Origin: an uncultured Oscillospiraceae bacterium
Lineage (GTDB): Bacteria > Bacillota > Clostridia > Oscillospirales > Oscillospiraceae
NCBI GenBank assembly: GCA_944385415.1
Contig: CALWXC010000007.1
Span: 1 to 64,000 of the forward strand
Direction: 5' to 3'
Length of the DNA stretch: 64,000 nucleotides
Made by a program: the position numbers and the translations under genes. Within the stretch, counting starts at the first letter, position 1, and each line of letters opens with the position of its first letter. Shown here one piece after another: positions 41,502 through 50,784 of this stretch. The notes beneath the pieces are model-generated. The model ran no database searches, was not told where the DNA came from, and saw only the letters and a program-made list of their open reading frames with translations.

Positions 41502-43520
41502 ATGAAATGGTTTACCAAACCGGAAACGGCGGCGGAAGCAGCCGTCTCCCGTCAAAAAATCCCCCTGACCCATCGGCTGTGGGCGAAAGTCGTATCGTTT
41601 TTGCTGGTGATTCTGATGATTCCCACGTTTTTGGGCACCTGCCTGGGCATTTTCGCCATGTGGCAAACGGGCGTCTACACCATGACGGAACAGGCCATGC
41701 TGAACAGTATGGTGGAAAATGTGGCGGCCGGCATTGCCTATGACGCCGCCGACGCCATTGCCTATGACACCATAGAATATGCGGCCCGCAAATGGCAGAA
41801 CAGTAATGTGGCCAGTCTGAAAGTCGTCATGAGCGGTGAACCGAGCAGACAATACGGTATCACCAACGGCGGTGTCCCCACCAACCGCACCTACACCTAT
41901 GAATGGATTTTTGCAGAAAACACCACCACTGGTGAAACCTTTCTTGCCGATAAAGACATACTGACCGACCCGGGATTCCAGTCCGAAGACATGAAGGTGT
42001 CCCATATTGCTGTGACCATTACCGTACCCGATACGTTTAAATTTGGTGATGAATTTTATCTGGTGTCGCGGGTGGTCCAGCTCCTGTATGCCTTCCGGGT
42101 TTGGGCCTATCCCCTGGCTGCCGTTTCCCTGGTGCTGGCCATTGTGTCTCTGGTCTTTCTGCTGTGCGCCGTGGGCAAGCGCAAGGGGCTGGCAGAGATT
42201 CAGCCCGGTTGGGGCACCGTTATCCCTGCCGATGTGCTGACGGCTGCCACCCTGTTCGGCGGATTCCTGGGCGTACAGGTTATGGTGGAATCCACCTATG
42301 GTCATGAAAGTGTATTCATGGTGTTTCTGCTGGCCGTCGGGTTCCTGTTCCTGGAACTGATTTCCCTGGGCTGGCTTATGAGCATTACGCTGCGGCTGAA
42401 ACTCCACACCCTGTGGACCAATACAATCATTTACCGGGTGCTGCGGCTGGTTTATCACCTGCTGCGGAAAATCGGCCATGGCTGTTCCCTGATTCTGCGG
42501 GGCACCCCCACCATGAAAAAGACCGTAGCCATTGCGGTGGGTGTGGTGCTGGTGGACGGATTTTTCACCGCTGCCACCGCCTGGGGCGGTGAAGCCGGTT
42601 GGTGGTTCTTCCGTTCTGTGATCTTCCTGGCGGTGGTGGTGCTGCTGACCCTGAGCTGCCGGAGACTGTATGACGGCGGCAAGGCGCTGGCCGAAGGCGA
42701 TTTGAACCATCAAATCAGCCTGCGCCACCTGTACGGCCCCTTGAAGGACCATGCCGAGCATTTGAACGCCATTGGCGAGGGCATGACGGCGGCGGTGGAA
42801 CAGCGGATGCGCAGCGAGCGGATGAAAACAGAGCTGATTACCAACGTGTCCCACGATATTAAAACGCCCCTGACCTCCATTATCAACTATACGGATTTGA
42901 TTGAGAAAGAGCCCTGTGACAACGCCAAAATCACCGAATATGCCGAGGTGCTGCACCGGCAGTCGGACCGGTTAAAGCGGCTGATTGAGGATTTGGTGGA
43001 AGCGTCCAAGGCGTCCACGGGCAATCTGGATGTGCAGATGGCGCCGTGTACGGTGAATATCCTGTTGGGGCAGGCGCTGGCAGAGTACGAGGAAAAGCTG
43101 GCATCGTCCCAGCTGGAGCTGATGACGGGCATTGAAAAGAATCTGGAGATTCTGGCCGACGGACGGCGGCTGTGGCGGGTGTTTGATAACCTGATGAATA
43201 ACATCTGTAAATACGCCCAGCCCCATACGCGGGTGTATGTGACGGCCCGGCCGGTGGCGGGCCGGGTGGAAATCGCCTTTAAGAATATATCCAATGTGCC
43301 GTTGAACCTGACGGCAGAGGAATTGATGGAACGGTTTGTCCGGGGCGATGAATCGCGCCATAGTGAGGGCAACGGCTTAGGATTGTCCATTGCCCGGAGC
43401 CTGACGGAGCTGCAAAACGGCAGAATGGAGCTGTCGGTAGACGGCGACTTGTTCAAGGTGGTCTTGACGTTCCCCCTCCTGCCCAAAAATAAGCAAACGC
43501 CGCCGCCAGAGACCATTTAA
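41502..43520 (+). CDS. Multi-pass membrane sensor histidine kinase
   Basis: The 672-residue protein has a membrane helix near 30-55, an extracytoplasmic region to about 190, then a block of about five to six membrane helices (195-390), unusual compared with the common two-helix kinases. HAMP-like ALAEGDLNHQISLRHLYG leads to the dimerisation domain with NVSHDIKTPLTSI (H451 is the phosphorylation site). The ATPase has N box NNICKYAQ and GNGLGLSIARSL. The start follows GAGGAGGCATCCATC. It is co-transcribed with the regulator. The class resembles Clostridia membrane-stress kinases, but the ligand cannot be guessed. Confidence 0.92.
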   Translation: MKWFTKPETAAEAAVSRQKIPLTHRLWAKVVSFLLVILMIPTFLGTCLGIFAMWQTGVYTMTEQAMLNSMVENVAAGIAYDAADAIAYDTIEYAARKWQNSNVASLKVVMSGEPSRQYGITNGGVPTNRTYTYEWIFAENTTTGETFLADKDILTDPGFQSEDMKVSHIAVTITVPDTFKFGDEFYLVSRVVQLLYAFRVWAYPLAAVSLVLAIVSLVFLLCAVGKRKGLAEIQPGWGTVIPADVLTAATLFGGFLGVQVMVESTYGHESVFMVFLLAVGFLFLELISLGWLMSITLRLKLHTLWTNTIIYRVLRLVYHLLRKIGHGCSLILRGTPTMKKTVAIAVGVVLVDGFFTAATAWGGEAGWWFFRSVIFLAVVVLLTLSCRRLYDGGKALAEGDLNHQISLRHLYGPLKDHAEHLNAIGEGMTAAVEQRMRSERMKTELITNVSHDIKTPLTSIINYTDLIEKEPCDNAKITEYAEVLHRQSDRLKRLIEDLVEASKASTGNLDVQMAPCTVNILLGQALAEYEEKLASSQLELMTGIEKNLEILADGRRLWRVFDNLMNNICKYAQPHTRVYVTARPVAGRVEIAFKNISNVPLNLTAEELMERFVRGDESRHSEGNGLGLSIARSLTELQNGRMELSVDGDLFKVVLTFPLLPKNKQTPPPETI

Positions 43521-43547
43521 AAGTTTTACTCGATTTTTTTCTTGTGA

Positions 43548-43628
43548 GGGCCGCCCACCGTCCGTGTGTCTGCGGTGCTCGCCGGGCCTTTTCCGCCATG
43601 CCTGCGGTGTGGCTTCTTGCCATACATC
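43548..43628 (-). repeat. 161-nt structured element, truncated copy
   Basis: About half of the element remains (GGGCCGCCCACCGTCCGT to GCCATACATC on the plus strand); sequence after 43628 is unrelated. It follows the CGATTTTTT half-hairpin 20 bp after the kinase stop. Confidence 0.75.
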
Positions 43629-43659
43629 TTCCCCCTCCCCCACATAAACCACCCTCCCA

Positions 43660-44082
43660 CTCGTAGGGCGGGACCTGCGTGTCCCGCCGCGCCGTACCGG
43701 GTGGCGTTGACTGGCGTATGGGGGCGAAACCGTAACCATTTCGTAGGACGCGGCATCCTTGACGCGTCCATGGCGCATTCCATCCGGGGCCGTCAGGGAT
43801 GCCGGCCCCTACATTCCGGATGGCTGATGGTGCGTACCGGCGGCACACACAGGTGCCGCCCTACGAACACGGACGAACTGCCCCGCATGGTTTGGGGGGC
43901 GGGTAAGTCATCGGACACGGTACGACATAAGGCCGCCGTCCACCACCCGCTGACGGGGTGGGGACGGCGGCCTTCGGCTTTGCCGGGGATTGCGCCATCT
44001 GCAGATGGCGCTTTGGGACGCTTGGGGTATTTCGCCCGCTGCGGCGGGCGACCAAATGCTCTGCCTTTGGAAACCGCGATTT
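43660..44082 (+). repeat. Composite intergenic repeat
   Basis: It holds GGCGGGAC/GTCCCGCC, a GGACGCG/CGCGTCC hairpin (loop GCATCCTTGA), GGGGCCG/CGGCCCC, GGCGGCAC-ACACAG-GTGCCGCC, the second copy of the AAGGCCGCCGTCC cassette (43870-44015), one UGCG hairpin (CGCCCGC/GCGGGCG) and AAAGGC/GCCTTT-like sequence. Confidence 0.75.
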
Positions 44083-44243
44083 GGGCAACGCGCCGCCGGT
44101 TGGCAAGAGGTGTCGGCGAGGAATTTTGTGTCAGAGCAAGGCCCAGGTTCGCCGCCATACTGGATGTATGGCAAGAAGCTGGGCCGCAGCTATGGCGCAA
44201 AAGGCCCGGCGACACCCGCAGTCACACCGGTGGTAAGTTGCCC
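44083..44243 (+). repeat. 161-nt structured element, copy 7 (most diverged)
   Basis: The length is still 161 nt. The terminal stem is GGGCAACGCGCCGCCGGT with ACCGGTGGTAAGTTGCCC (16 of 18 paired; A-U, A-U and G-C pairs replace others). The central stem GGCCCAGGTTC (44140-44150) pairs with GAAGCTGGGCC (44175-44185) although most of its bases differ from copies 1-5. Confidence 0.85.
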
Positions 44244-44289
44244 CACAGAAAAAAATCGAATAAAACTTTTATTTTTTTGCGCTCTAACG

Positions 44290-44322
44290 AAAAAACGGAC
44301 GCGCTGCCGGAGCAGCGCGTCC
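44290..44322 (-). terminator. Terminator of the 5'-nucleotidase gene
   Basis: GGACGCGCTGC and GCAGCGCGTCC pair across TCCG; on the minus strand GTTTTTT follows. Confidence 0.9.
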
Positions 44323-44335
44323 TTATTCACACAAT

Positions 44336-46531
44336 TTACTGCATCTTGGAATAGTCCAGCAGCAACTGGGCAACCTGAGCACGGGTAGCCGTGCCGGTGG
44401 GATTCAGGGTATTATTGGAACCGCTGACCAGGCCCATGCCCACAGCCGTTTCCATATAGCCCTCGGCCCAACCGGCCACCTGGGCAACATCCGTATAACC
44501 GCTCAAATCGGCTTTCTTGCTGGTGTCCTTCTTCTGATACTCCGCAAAGGAGACCATGATCTTCGCCAGCTGCTGACGGGTCACAACGCCTTCGCCGTCA
44601 AACCGGCCGTTGCCGACGCCGCCGGCAATGCCGTTATCCTCGGCCCAGGCCGCCGCATCGGCGTAGCTGGTACCGGCCACATCGGTAAAGGAGGCAGGCT
44701 CCACAGTGGGCTTACCGGCCAGGTTGTACAGAGCCTGAATCAGGACGCCGCGGGTGGCAGCGCTGTCGGGCTGGAAGTCCACACCGGCCTCACCCATGAT
44801 GCCGTTGGTGGTCACATACTCCACCGCCTCTGCGTACCAGGGCGTCTCCTCGGGGGTCTCGGAACCAGCATAGATGGTGATCCGGCCCTGGCCGTGGGGG
44901 TCGGCGTACTCGTCGCCCACGACGCCGCCCAGGGTGTTCTTGATGTAGTCAATGAGGACCTCGTTGTCCACCATGACCTCGTCCTTGAGGATGGTCACGT
45001 TGTCCTTGCCAAACATGGCGTAGCCGTCGCCGCCCTGCTTGAGCATGTAGTTGTGGGAAGCCAGGGTGTAGGTGCCCTGGGGATCGATGGCCTTGTACTC
45101 GCCGGTGGCCTTGTCGAGAATCTGCACGTCCTCCACGCGGCGGGCGCCTGCGACTTCGACGAAGTTCCCGGCGTCATCCAGGACAACGGAGCTCTTCACG
45201 CCGGTGTTGATGGTGTACTTGAGGCCGGAGACCTGCAGGAAGCCGCCGTTCTCAGACTCGCCCGCGTAAGCGGAGCCGTGCTCCAGAGCGTCGAGGATCT
45301 GCTGGCCGCTGACTTCCACCAGGCAGGCCAGGTTGCCGAAGGGATGGACGGCGATGATGTCGCCGTAGGTGATCTCACCGGCAGCAATATCGGCGCGGAC
45401 GCCGCCGCCGTTGACAAAGGCCACATCGGCGTCCAGCAGCGTCCGGTAGGCATCGGCGCACAGGTCGCCCAGGTTGGTCTCCGCGGAGCGGACCGCCCGC
45501 TCACCGGTGGCCGGGTCCAGGGTGGTCAGATCCACCTCGGAGGTGGCAACCACTTCGTTGGCCTTGTCCTGATACTGCTTCTGGATGGACTCCACCGTGG
45601 TCTTCATCTGGGTGTAGGCCTCGGAGGTGGTGTCCACATCGGCCAGGGCCACCAGCTCCGTGGACAGCTTGCCGTCGGCGGAGATGGTCAGCTTGCCGAT
45701 GGACTCGGCCTTGGTGCCGGTCTGGCTCAGGAGCACATCCTCACCCTTCTCGTTCTTGACGGTCTGGCTGGGGACGGTGCTGTGGGAGTGGCCGTCCAGC
45801 ACCACGTCGATGCCGGAGGTGTTGGCGATGACTTCCGTGGACATCCAGGGGGAGCTTTCGGTGTCGTCGCCCAGGTGGGCCAGGGCCACCACGTATTCGG
45901 CGCCGGCGGCAATGGCCTCGTCAACGGTCTTCTGGACCTGATCGTACAGTTCCTGGCCGTTGTCGCCCTGGCAGAAGCCGTAGATGTACGCACCCTGTTC
46001 ATTCTGGAAGTAGGCCGGGGCCGCCTTGGTCATGGTCTCGGGGGTGGAGATGCCCACATAGGCCACGTCCACATCACCATAGGTAACCATCTTGTAGCTG
46101 TCCAGTACCGGATTGCCGTCCTTGTCCACAAAGTTGCAGCTGAGGTAGGGGTACTGGGCCTGATTGTTGACGATGTCCAGGAAGGTCGTCATCTGGAAGT
46201 CAAATTCATGGTTGCCGGGGATGGCCATGTCATACCCGGCCTTGTTCATGATTTCGACGATCCAGCTGCCCTGGGACATGGAGCCCAGGATACCGCCCTG
46301 AATGGCGTCGCCGTTGTCCACCAGTGTCACATAGTCGTTGCCGTACTGCTGCTGCATCTGGGCTTTGTAGCCCGCGATGGCGGCATAGGCCATACCGTCG
46401 TCGTTGGTGCAGTGGACGTCGTTGGTGTAGAGTACCACGATGTCCTGCCCGTCGGCGGCGCTGACAGGCAGTGCCATGGCTGACACCGTCGCCAGCGACA
46501 GGCCCAGAGCCACCAGTTTTTTCGCTCTCAT
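44336..46531 (-). CDS. Cell-surface 5'-nucleotidase with SLH anchor domains
   Basis: The 731-residue exported protein has a Sec signal peptide (cleavage after about 25, VSA-A). The metallophosphatase domain has LYTNDVHC, NGDAIQGG, PGNHEFDF and GHSHS; the substrate domain (5_nucleotid_C, about 315-520) has NLGDLCADAYR and NGGGVRADI. Three S-layer homology repeats follow (about 545-731: ETPWYAEAVEYVTTNGIMGE, SYADAAAWAEDNGIAGG and GWAEGYMETAVGMGL). The enzyme should remove phosphate from external nucleotides while held at the cell wall. Start: ATG 46531 with AAAGGTGG upstream; a GTG 4 codons before overlaps the ribosome site. Confidence 0.93.
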   Translation of the reverse strand: MRAKKLVALGLSLATVSAMALPVSAADGQDIVVLYTNDVHCTNDDGMAYAAIAGYKAQMQQQYGNDYVTLVDNGDAIQGGILGSMSQGSWIVEIMNKAGYDMAIPGNHEFDFQMTTFLDIVNNQAQYPYLSCNFVDKDGNPVLDSYKMVTYGDVDVAYVGISTPETMTKAAPAYFQNEQGAYIYGFCQGDNGQELYDQVQKTVDEAIAAGAEYVVALAHLGDDTESSPWMSTEVIANTSGIDVVLDGHSHSTVPSQTVKNEKGEDVLLSQTGTKAESIGKLTISADGKLSTELVALADVDTTSEAYTQMKTTVESIQKQYQDKANEVVATSEVDLTTLDPATGERAVRSAETNLGDLCADAYRTLLDADVAFVNGGGVRADIAAGEITYGDIIAVHPFGNLACLVEVSGQQILDALEHGSAYAGESENGGFLQVSGLKYTINTGVKSSVVLDDAGNFVEVAGARRVEDVQILDKATGEYKAIDPQGTYTLASHNYMLKQGGDGYAMFGKDNVTILKDEVMVDNEVLIDYIKNTLGGVVGDEYADPHGQGRITIYAGSETPEETPWYAEAVEYVTTNGIMGEAGVDFQPDSAATRGVLIQALYNLAGKPTVEPASFTDVAGTSYADAAAWAEDNGIAGGVGNGRFDGEGVVTRQQLAKIMVSFAEYQKKDTSKKADLSGYTDVAQVAGWAEGYMETAVGMGLVSGSNNTLNPTGTATRAQVAQLLLDYSKMQ

Positions 46532-46745
46532 GGGGAATTCCACCTTTCGTAATCACAAATGCCGTCTTCTCTCTCGGCACTCTCTATATTATGGTATCAG
46601 GTTCCGCCGCCCCTTGCAATGGATTTCACGAGAGCCTTACAAGATTTTACGCATCTTTCAATTTTTCACCATAAAATTCTGCAATAATTAACAATGAATT
46701 TCCATCTCTGTCGGAAAAACTGTATGGAAAGGGTGCCCCGCCCCC

Positions 46746-46774
46746 TTGTGCCGTGGGGCAAACTATGCTATAAA
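46746..46774 (+). promoter_or_regulatory. Promoter of the symporter gene
   Basis: TTGTGC and TATAAA are 17 bp apart, 56 bp upstream of the start codon. The rest of the spacer between 46532 and 46830 is AT-rich near 46630-46700, and I see no gene in it. Confidence 0.6.
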
Positions 46775-46830
46775 AGAATCAGTCGTGACAGCCGCACGGC
46801 GCGGCTGGACGGAACGAGGAGGTTTATGGT

Positions 46831-48033
46831 ATGAAACTCGTCAAGAGCCTGCCCTTCCAGCTGTTGGTGGGCGTGGTCCTGGGCATGATCCTGGGCCTGG
46901 TCATCCCGGAGGAAGGGATGCTGCACAGCCTGCTGCAAGTCATTGTCACCGTCAAGTATATTCTCAACCAGCTGATTTCCTTCTGCGTGCCTCTGATTAT
47001 CATCGGATTTATTGCCCCGTCCATTGTCAAGCTGGGGTCCAATGCCTCGCGGATGCTGGGGGTGGCCCTGGTCATCGCCTACGCGTCGTCTCTGGGCGCG
47101 GCGCTGTTTTCCATGGCCGCCGGTTACGCCATCATCCCCGGTCTCAACATCGTCTCCCAGGTGGACGGCCTCAAGGAGGTCCCCGAAGCCATTTTCCAGC
47201 TGGATATCCCGGCCATTATGCCCGTTATGAGCGCCCTGGTGTTCTCGGTGCTGGTGGGTCTGGCGGCCACCTGGACCGGCGCCCGTACCATTTCGGCGGT
47301 GCTGCAGGAGTTCCAGGAAATTGTGCTGAAGATTGTCACCAAGGTGGTCATTCCCATTCTGCCCATCTTTATCGCCTGTACCTTCTGCACCTTGGCCTAT
47401 GAGGGCACCATCACCAAGCAGCTGCCCGTCTTCCTGATTGTGGTGATCCTGGTGATGATCGGCCATTATATCTGGCTGGCCCTGCTCTACGGCCTCGGCG
47501 GCGCCTACTCCAAGACCAATCCCCTGGAAGTGGTGAAGCACTACGGCCCCGCCTATCTCACCGCCGTGGGCACCATGTCGTCCGCCGCTACGTTGTCCGT
47601 GGCGCTGGAGTGCGCCCGCAAGTCCAAAACCCTGCGGCCGGATATGGTTTCCTTCGGCATTCCCCTGTTTGCCAATATCCATCTGTGCGGCTCGGTGCTG
47701 ACGGAGGTGTTCTTTGTGATGACCGTCAGCAAGATTCTCTATGGTCAGCTGCCCAATCTGATGACCATGGTGCTCTTCTGCGTTCTGCTGGGTATTTTTG
47801 CCGTGGGTGCGCCCGGCGTCCCCGGCGGTACGGTCATGGCGTCTTTGGGTCTGATCATGTCGGTGCTGAACTTTGACGGCACCGGTACGGGCCTGATGCT
47901 GACCATCTTTGCGTTGCAGGATTCCTTCGGCACCGCCTGCAACGTCACCGGTGACGGCGCCCTGACGCTGATGCTCACCGGCTACGCCAAAAAGCACAAC
48001 ATTGCGGAAACCAATTTGAATTTCACCATGTAA
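46831..48033 (+). CDS. Dicarboxylate/amino acid:cation symporter (DAACS family)
   Basis: The 400-residue membrane protein has eight helices and two re-entrant hairpins. LLVGVVLGMILGLVIPEEG, SFCVPLIIIGFIAPSI, the serine-rich loop GTMSSAATLSVALECARK (the SSSAT-like HP1 tip) and GAPGVPGGTV with the ALQDSFGTACNVTGDGA segment are diagnostic. It takes up glutamate, aspartate or C4-dicarboxylates with Na+ or H+. The start follows GAGGAGGTTTATGGT. It has its own promoter and terminator (48049-48081). Glutamate import would fit the GdhA encoded 13 kb away. Confidence 0.93.
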   Translation: MKLVKSLPFQLLVGVVLGMILGLVIPEEGMLHSLLQVIVTVKYILNQLISFCVPLIIIGFIAPSIVKLGSNASRMLGVALVIAYASSLGAALFSMAAGYAIIPGLNIVSQVDGLKEVPEAIFQLDIPAIMPVMSALVFSVLVGLAATWTGARTISAVLQEFQEIVLKIVTKVVIPILPIFIACTFCTLAYEGTITKQLPVFLIVVILVMIGHYIWLALLYGLGGAYSKTNPLEVVKHYGPAYLTAVGTMSSAATLSVALECARKSKTLRPDMVSFGIPLFANIHLCGSVLTEVFFVMTVSKILYGQLPNLMTMVLFCVLLGIFAVGAPGVPGGTVMASLGLIMSVLNFDGTGTGLMLTIFALQDSFGTACNVTGDGALTLMLTGYAKKHNIAETNLNFTM

Positions 48034-48048
48034 CGGAACTTGCAGCAG

Positions 48049-48081
48049 CCCCCTGCACGGCCAGCCGTGCAGGGGGTTTTT
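48049..48081 (+). terminator. Terminator of the symporter gene
   Basis: CCCCCTGCACGG pairs with CCGTGCAGGGGG across a 4-nt loop, followed by TTTTT. Confidence 0.9.
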
Positions 48082-48210
48082 GTTGAAACGCGGCCGTTGG
48101 CCCGGAAAAGTCCCTCTATCGCACCAAACCATAAAAAGTTTGTCTCTGTCCAAGATAAGTATTGGTATGTATAACTGACCTTTTTATTCATTTTTTATGA
48201 ACGCCCAATG

Positions 48211-48240
48211 AAAAGGAGCAAGGTGTATCGACCTTGCTCC
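48211..48240 (-). terminator. Terminator of the small membrane-protein gene
   Basis: On the minus strand GGAGCAAGG pairs with CCTTGCTCC across TCGATACA and is followed by TTTTC. Confidence 0.8.
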
Positions 48241-48282
48241 TCCTATGGGATATACTATTCAGTTCAACTAATTGGAATTGGC

Positions 48283-48507
48283 TTACTTCTTCTTTCCAAA
48301 AAACAAGGGAATTGCACCAAATATAATTGCAACGACAAGAGATATCATCGTTTTGAAAAACACCATATGGGTGATACTCTTAAAGAATATTTCTATCGGT
48401 TCTGCTTCTAACTTAATTCTCATGCCAGGGATTGCAAAGCAAATAATCAAATAAGTTGAAATAAAGGCAATCAAAAACAACACTATGGATACAGTTTTCT
48501 TTTTCAT
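48283..48507 (-). CDS. Small two-helix membrane protein, AT-rich
   Basis: The 74-residue protein has two membrane helices (about 5-27 and 48-70) and a short charged segment (KKK at the C-terminus). I do not recognise the family. The gene and its flanks (48180-48610) are far richer in A and T than the neighbourhood, which suggests recent acquisition. ATG 48507 follows AAAGGAGTGTGTTTGT. The terminator at 48211-48240 follows. The TATAGAC/TATATT-rich upstream region has possible promoter boxes that I cannot pin down. Confidence 0.65.
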   Translation of the reverse strand: MKKKTVSIVLFLIAFISTYLIICFAIPGMRIKLEAEPIEIFFKSITHMVFFKTMISLVVAIIFGAIPLFFGKKK

Positions 48508-48654
48508 ACAAACACACTCCTTTGTCAAATACAAGTTTGTCTAACTGTTCCTTGTCTATATAGACGAAAAGAACAGCAAAAAGTTCCGAACTATGGCTAT
48601 ATTATAGCATACTTCGGTCTATTTGTCTCATTCCAAAAACGAAATTTAAACTTT

Positions 48655-49040
48655 TTTAGGGGCCGGCATCCCTGACGGCCCCGGATGGAATCCGTTCCGG
48701 ACGCGTCAAGGATGCCGTGTCCTACCAACTGGGTACGCATTCGCCACGGCACGGCGGTCATCGGTTCCCAAACCCGCACGGACGGACTGCCCCGTATGGT
48801 TTGCGGGGCGGGTACGTCATCGGACGCGGTACGCGACATAAGGCCGCCGTCCACCACCCGCTGACGGGGTGTGGACGGCGGCCTTCGGCTTTGCCGGGGA
48901 TTGCACCATCCGCGGATGGCGCTTTGGACGCTGGGATATTTCGCGCCTTGCGCGGCGCGGGTGTTTCGCCCGTTGCGACGGGCGACCGGGGCTTTGCCCC
49001 TGGACCCCAGAATTTTTTCGAGAAAAAATTCAGTAAAAGC
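48655..49040 (+). repeat. Composite intergenic repeat upstream of ptsI
   Basis: It holds GGGGCCG/CGGCCCC (loop GCATCCCTGA), GGACGCG/CGTGTCC (loop TCAAGGATGC, one G.U), the third copy of the AAGGCCGCCGTCC cassette (48783-48930), two UGCG hairpins with slightly imperfect stems, GGGGCtttGCCCC and GAATTTTTTCGAGAAAAAATTC. Confidence 0.75.
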
Positions 49041-49061
49041 TTTTGATTTTGGGTGCGGTGG

Positions 49062-50762
49062 TTACTGGGAGAGACGCTCCGCGACGGCGGCAGCCGTCGC
49101 ACAATCCATGGCGTGCTCCGTCACAATCTCCGCGTCGTTCCGATGCCATCGATGAATCTGTGCCCGAGTAGCCAGCACAGACGACGCGCTGACGGAAAAC
49201 TCATCCAGGCCCCACGTCAGCAGCAGCGGCGTCAGCCGCGGGTCAGCCGCCGCCTCGCCGCACATACCCACAGGGATTTTCGCGGCCTTGGCCGCGGCGA
49301 TGACGCTGCGGATGGACCGCAGCACCGCCGGGTGCAGCGTATCGTACAGCCCCGCCACCTTGGCGTTGCCCCGGTCCACGGCCATGGTATACTGGGTCAG
49401 ATCGTTGGTACCGATGGAGAAGAAATCGCATTCCAGTGCCAGCAGATCGGCAATCCAGGCGGCGGCAGGCGTCTCGATCATAATGCCCACGGAAATCTCC
49501 GCGTCGAACGCCTTGCCCTCGGCCTGCAGCTCTGTCTTGCACTCCTCCAGCAGCGCCTTGGCCTTGCGGATTTCCTCCACCGAGGTCACCAGGGGCAGCA
49601 TGATTTTAATGTTTTTACCCACGGCACCGGCCCGCAGCAGGGCCCGCAGCTGGACCCGGAACAGGTCCGCCCGGTCCAGACAATAGCGGATGGCCCGATG
49701 GCCCAGGAAGGGATTCTCCTCCGGCTCCATCTCTAAGTAATCCACAGCCTTGTCGCCGCCCACATCCAGCGTCCGGATGATGACCTCTTTCCCCGCCATG
49801 GTCTTGGCCACGGCGGCATAGGCTTCGTACTGCTCCTCCTCCGTGGGGGCGGCGGTACGGTCCATAAACAGGAATTCGGTCCGGAACAGGCCGATACCCT
49901 CCGCGCCTGCATCGGCAGCGGCCTGGGCTTCAGCGGCGGAACCGATATTGGCGTACAATCCGTAGTGGTTGCCGTCGGCATCCACCGTGGGCCGGTCCCG
50001 ATAGACGTTCAGCAGTTCCCGCTGGTGGAGATACTCGGCCCGCTTGGCTTCATACTGCTGCCGGGTGGTCTCGTCGAATTCGGTCAGCACCACACCGGCG
50101 GTGCCGTCCACAATGATGTCCTGGCCCTCGGCCAGGGTGTCCACCACATTGGCCACGCTCAGGACGGCGGGAACCTCCATGGCACGGGCCAGAATGGCCG
50201 AATGACTGGTGCGGCCGCCTACCTCTGTCACAATGGCGGCCACATGCTGGCGATCCATGCCCACGGTCATGGAGGGCGTCAGATCATGAACCACCAGCAC
50301 CGTGTTTTCCGGCAGGCGGCTCAAATCGGTGGCCTCCCGGCCCAGGAGGATGGACAGCATCCGGCTGCGGATGTCACCGATATCGGTGGCCCGCTGGCGC
50401 ATCATCTCGTCGTCCACCCCGGCGAACATGGCCATAAAGGACGAGCAGACCTGATCCACCGCGGCTTCGGCGCATTGGCCGCCGTCGATGCAGTCGGTCA
50501 TCTGGGACTGCATAAAGGGGTCGCTGAGCATGACCACCTGTCCCGTGAGGATTTCCGATTCCTTTTCGCCCACGTCGGCGCGAAGGGATTCGGCCATGGC
50601 CGTGGTGGTCTCGGTAAACCGTTGGATGGCCGCCGTCAGGCGGCTCCGTTCGGTCTCCGGTCCCCCGCTGACCACGGCGGAATAGTCCAGGGAAGCCGGA
50701 CGGACCGGCAGGACTTTACCCAGTCCGATGCCGTCCGACGCCCCGATGCCCTGCAAGGTCAT
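49062..50762 (-). CDS. ptsI: PTS enzyme I (phosphoenolpyruvate--protein phosphotransferase)
   Basis: The 566-residue cytoplasmic enzyme transfers phosphate from PEP to HPr. The HPr-binding and phosphohistidine domain has GGRTSHSAILAR with H187; the PEP-binding C-terminal barrel has GIGLFRTEFLFMDR, DVGGDKAVDYL, FSIGTNDLTQYTMAVDR and PVGMCGEAAADP with the catalytic cysteine. It is complete and of typical length. The start ATG follows CACAGGAGGGACACCCT and the frame upstream overlaps the ptsH end. Last gene of the fru-pts operon, followed by repeat sequence. Confidence 0.97.
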   Translation of the reverse strand: MTLQGIGASDGIGLGKVLPVRPASLDYSAVVSGGPETERSRLTAAIQRFTETTTAMAESLRADVGEKESEILTGQVVMLSDPFMQSQMTDCIDGGQCAEAAVDQVCSSFMAMFAGVDDEMMRQRATDIGDIRSRMLSILLGREATDLSRLPENTVLVVHDLTPSMTVGMDRQHVAAIVTEVGGRTSHSAILARAMEVPAVLSVANVVDTLAEGQDIIVDGTAGVVLTEFDETTRQQYEAKRAEYLHQRELLNVYRDRPTVDADGNHYGLYANIGSAAEAQAAADAGAEGIGLFRTEFLFMDRTAAPTEEEQYEAYAAVAKTMAGKEVIIRTLDVGGDKAVDYLEMEPEENPFLGHRAIRYCLDRADLFRVQLRALLRAGAVGKNIKIMLPLVTSVEEIRKAKALLEECKTELQAEGKAFDAEISVGIMIETPAAAWIADLLALECDFFSIGTNDLTQYTMAVDRGNAKVAGLYDTLHPAVLRSIRSVIAAAKAAKIPVGMCGEAAADPRLTPLLLTWGLDEFSVSASSVLATRAQIHRWHRNDAEIVTEHAMDCATAAAVAERLSQ

Positions 50763-50784
50763 AGGGTGTCCCTCCTGTGGGCGC

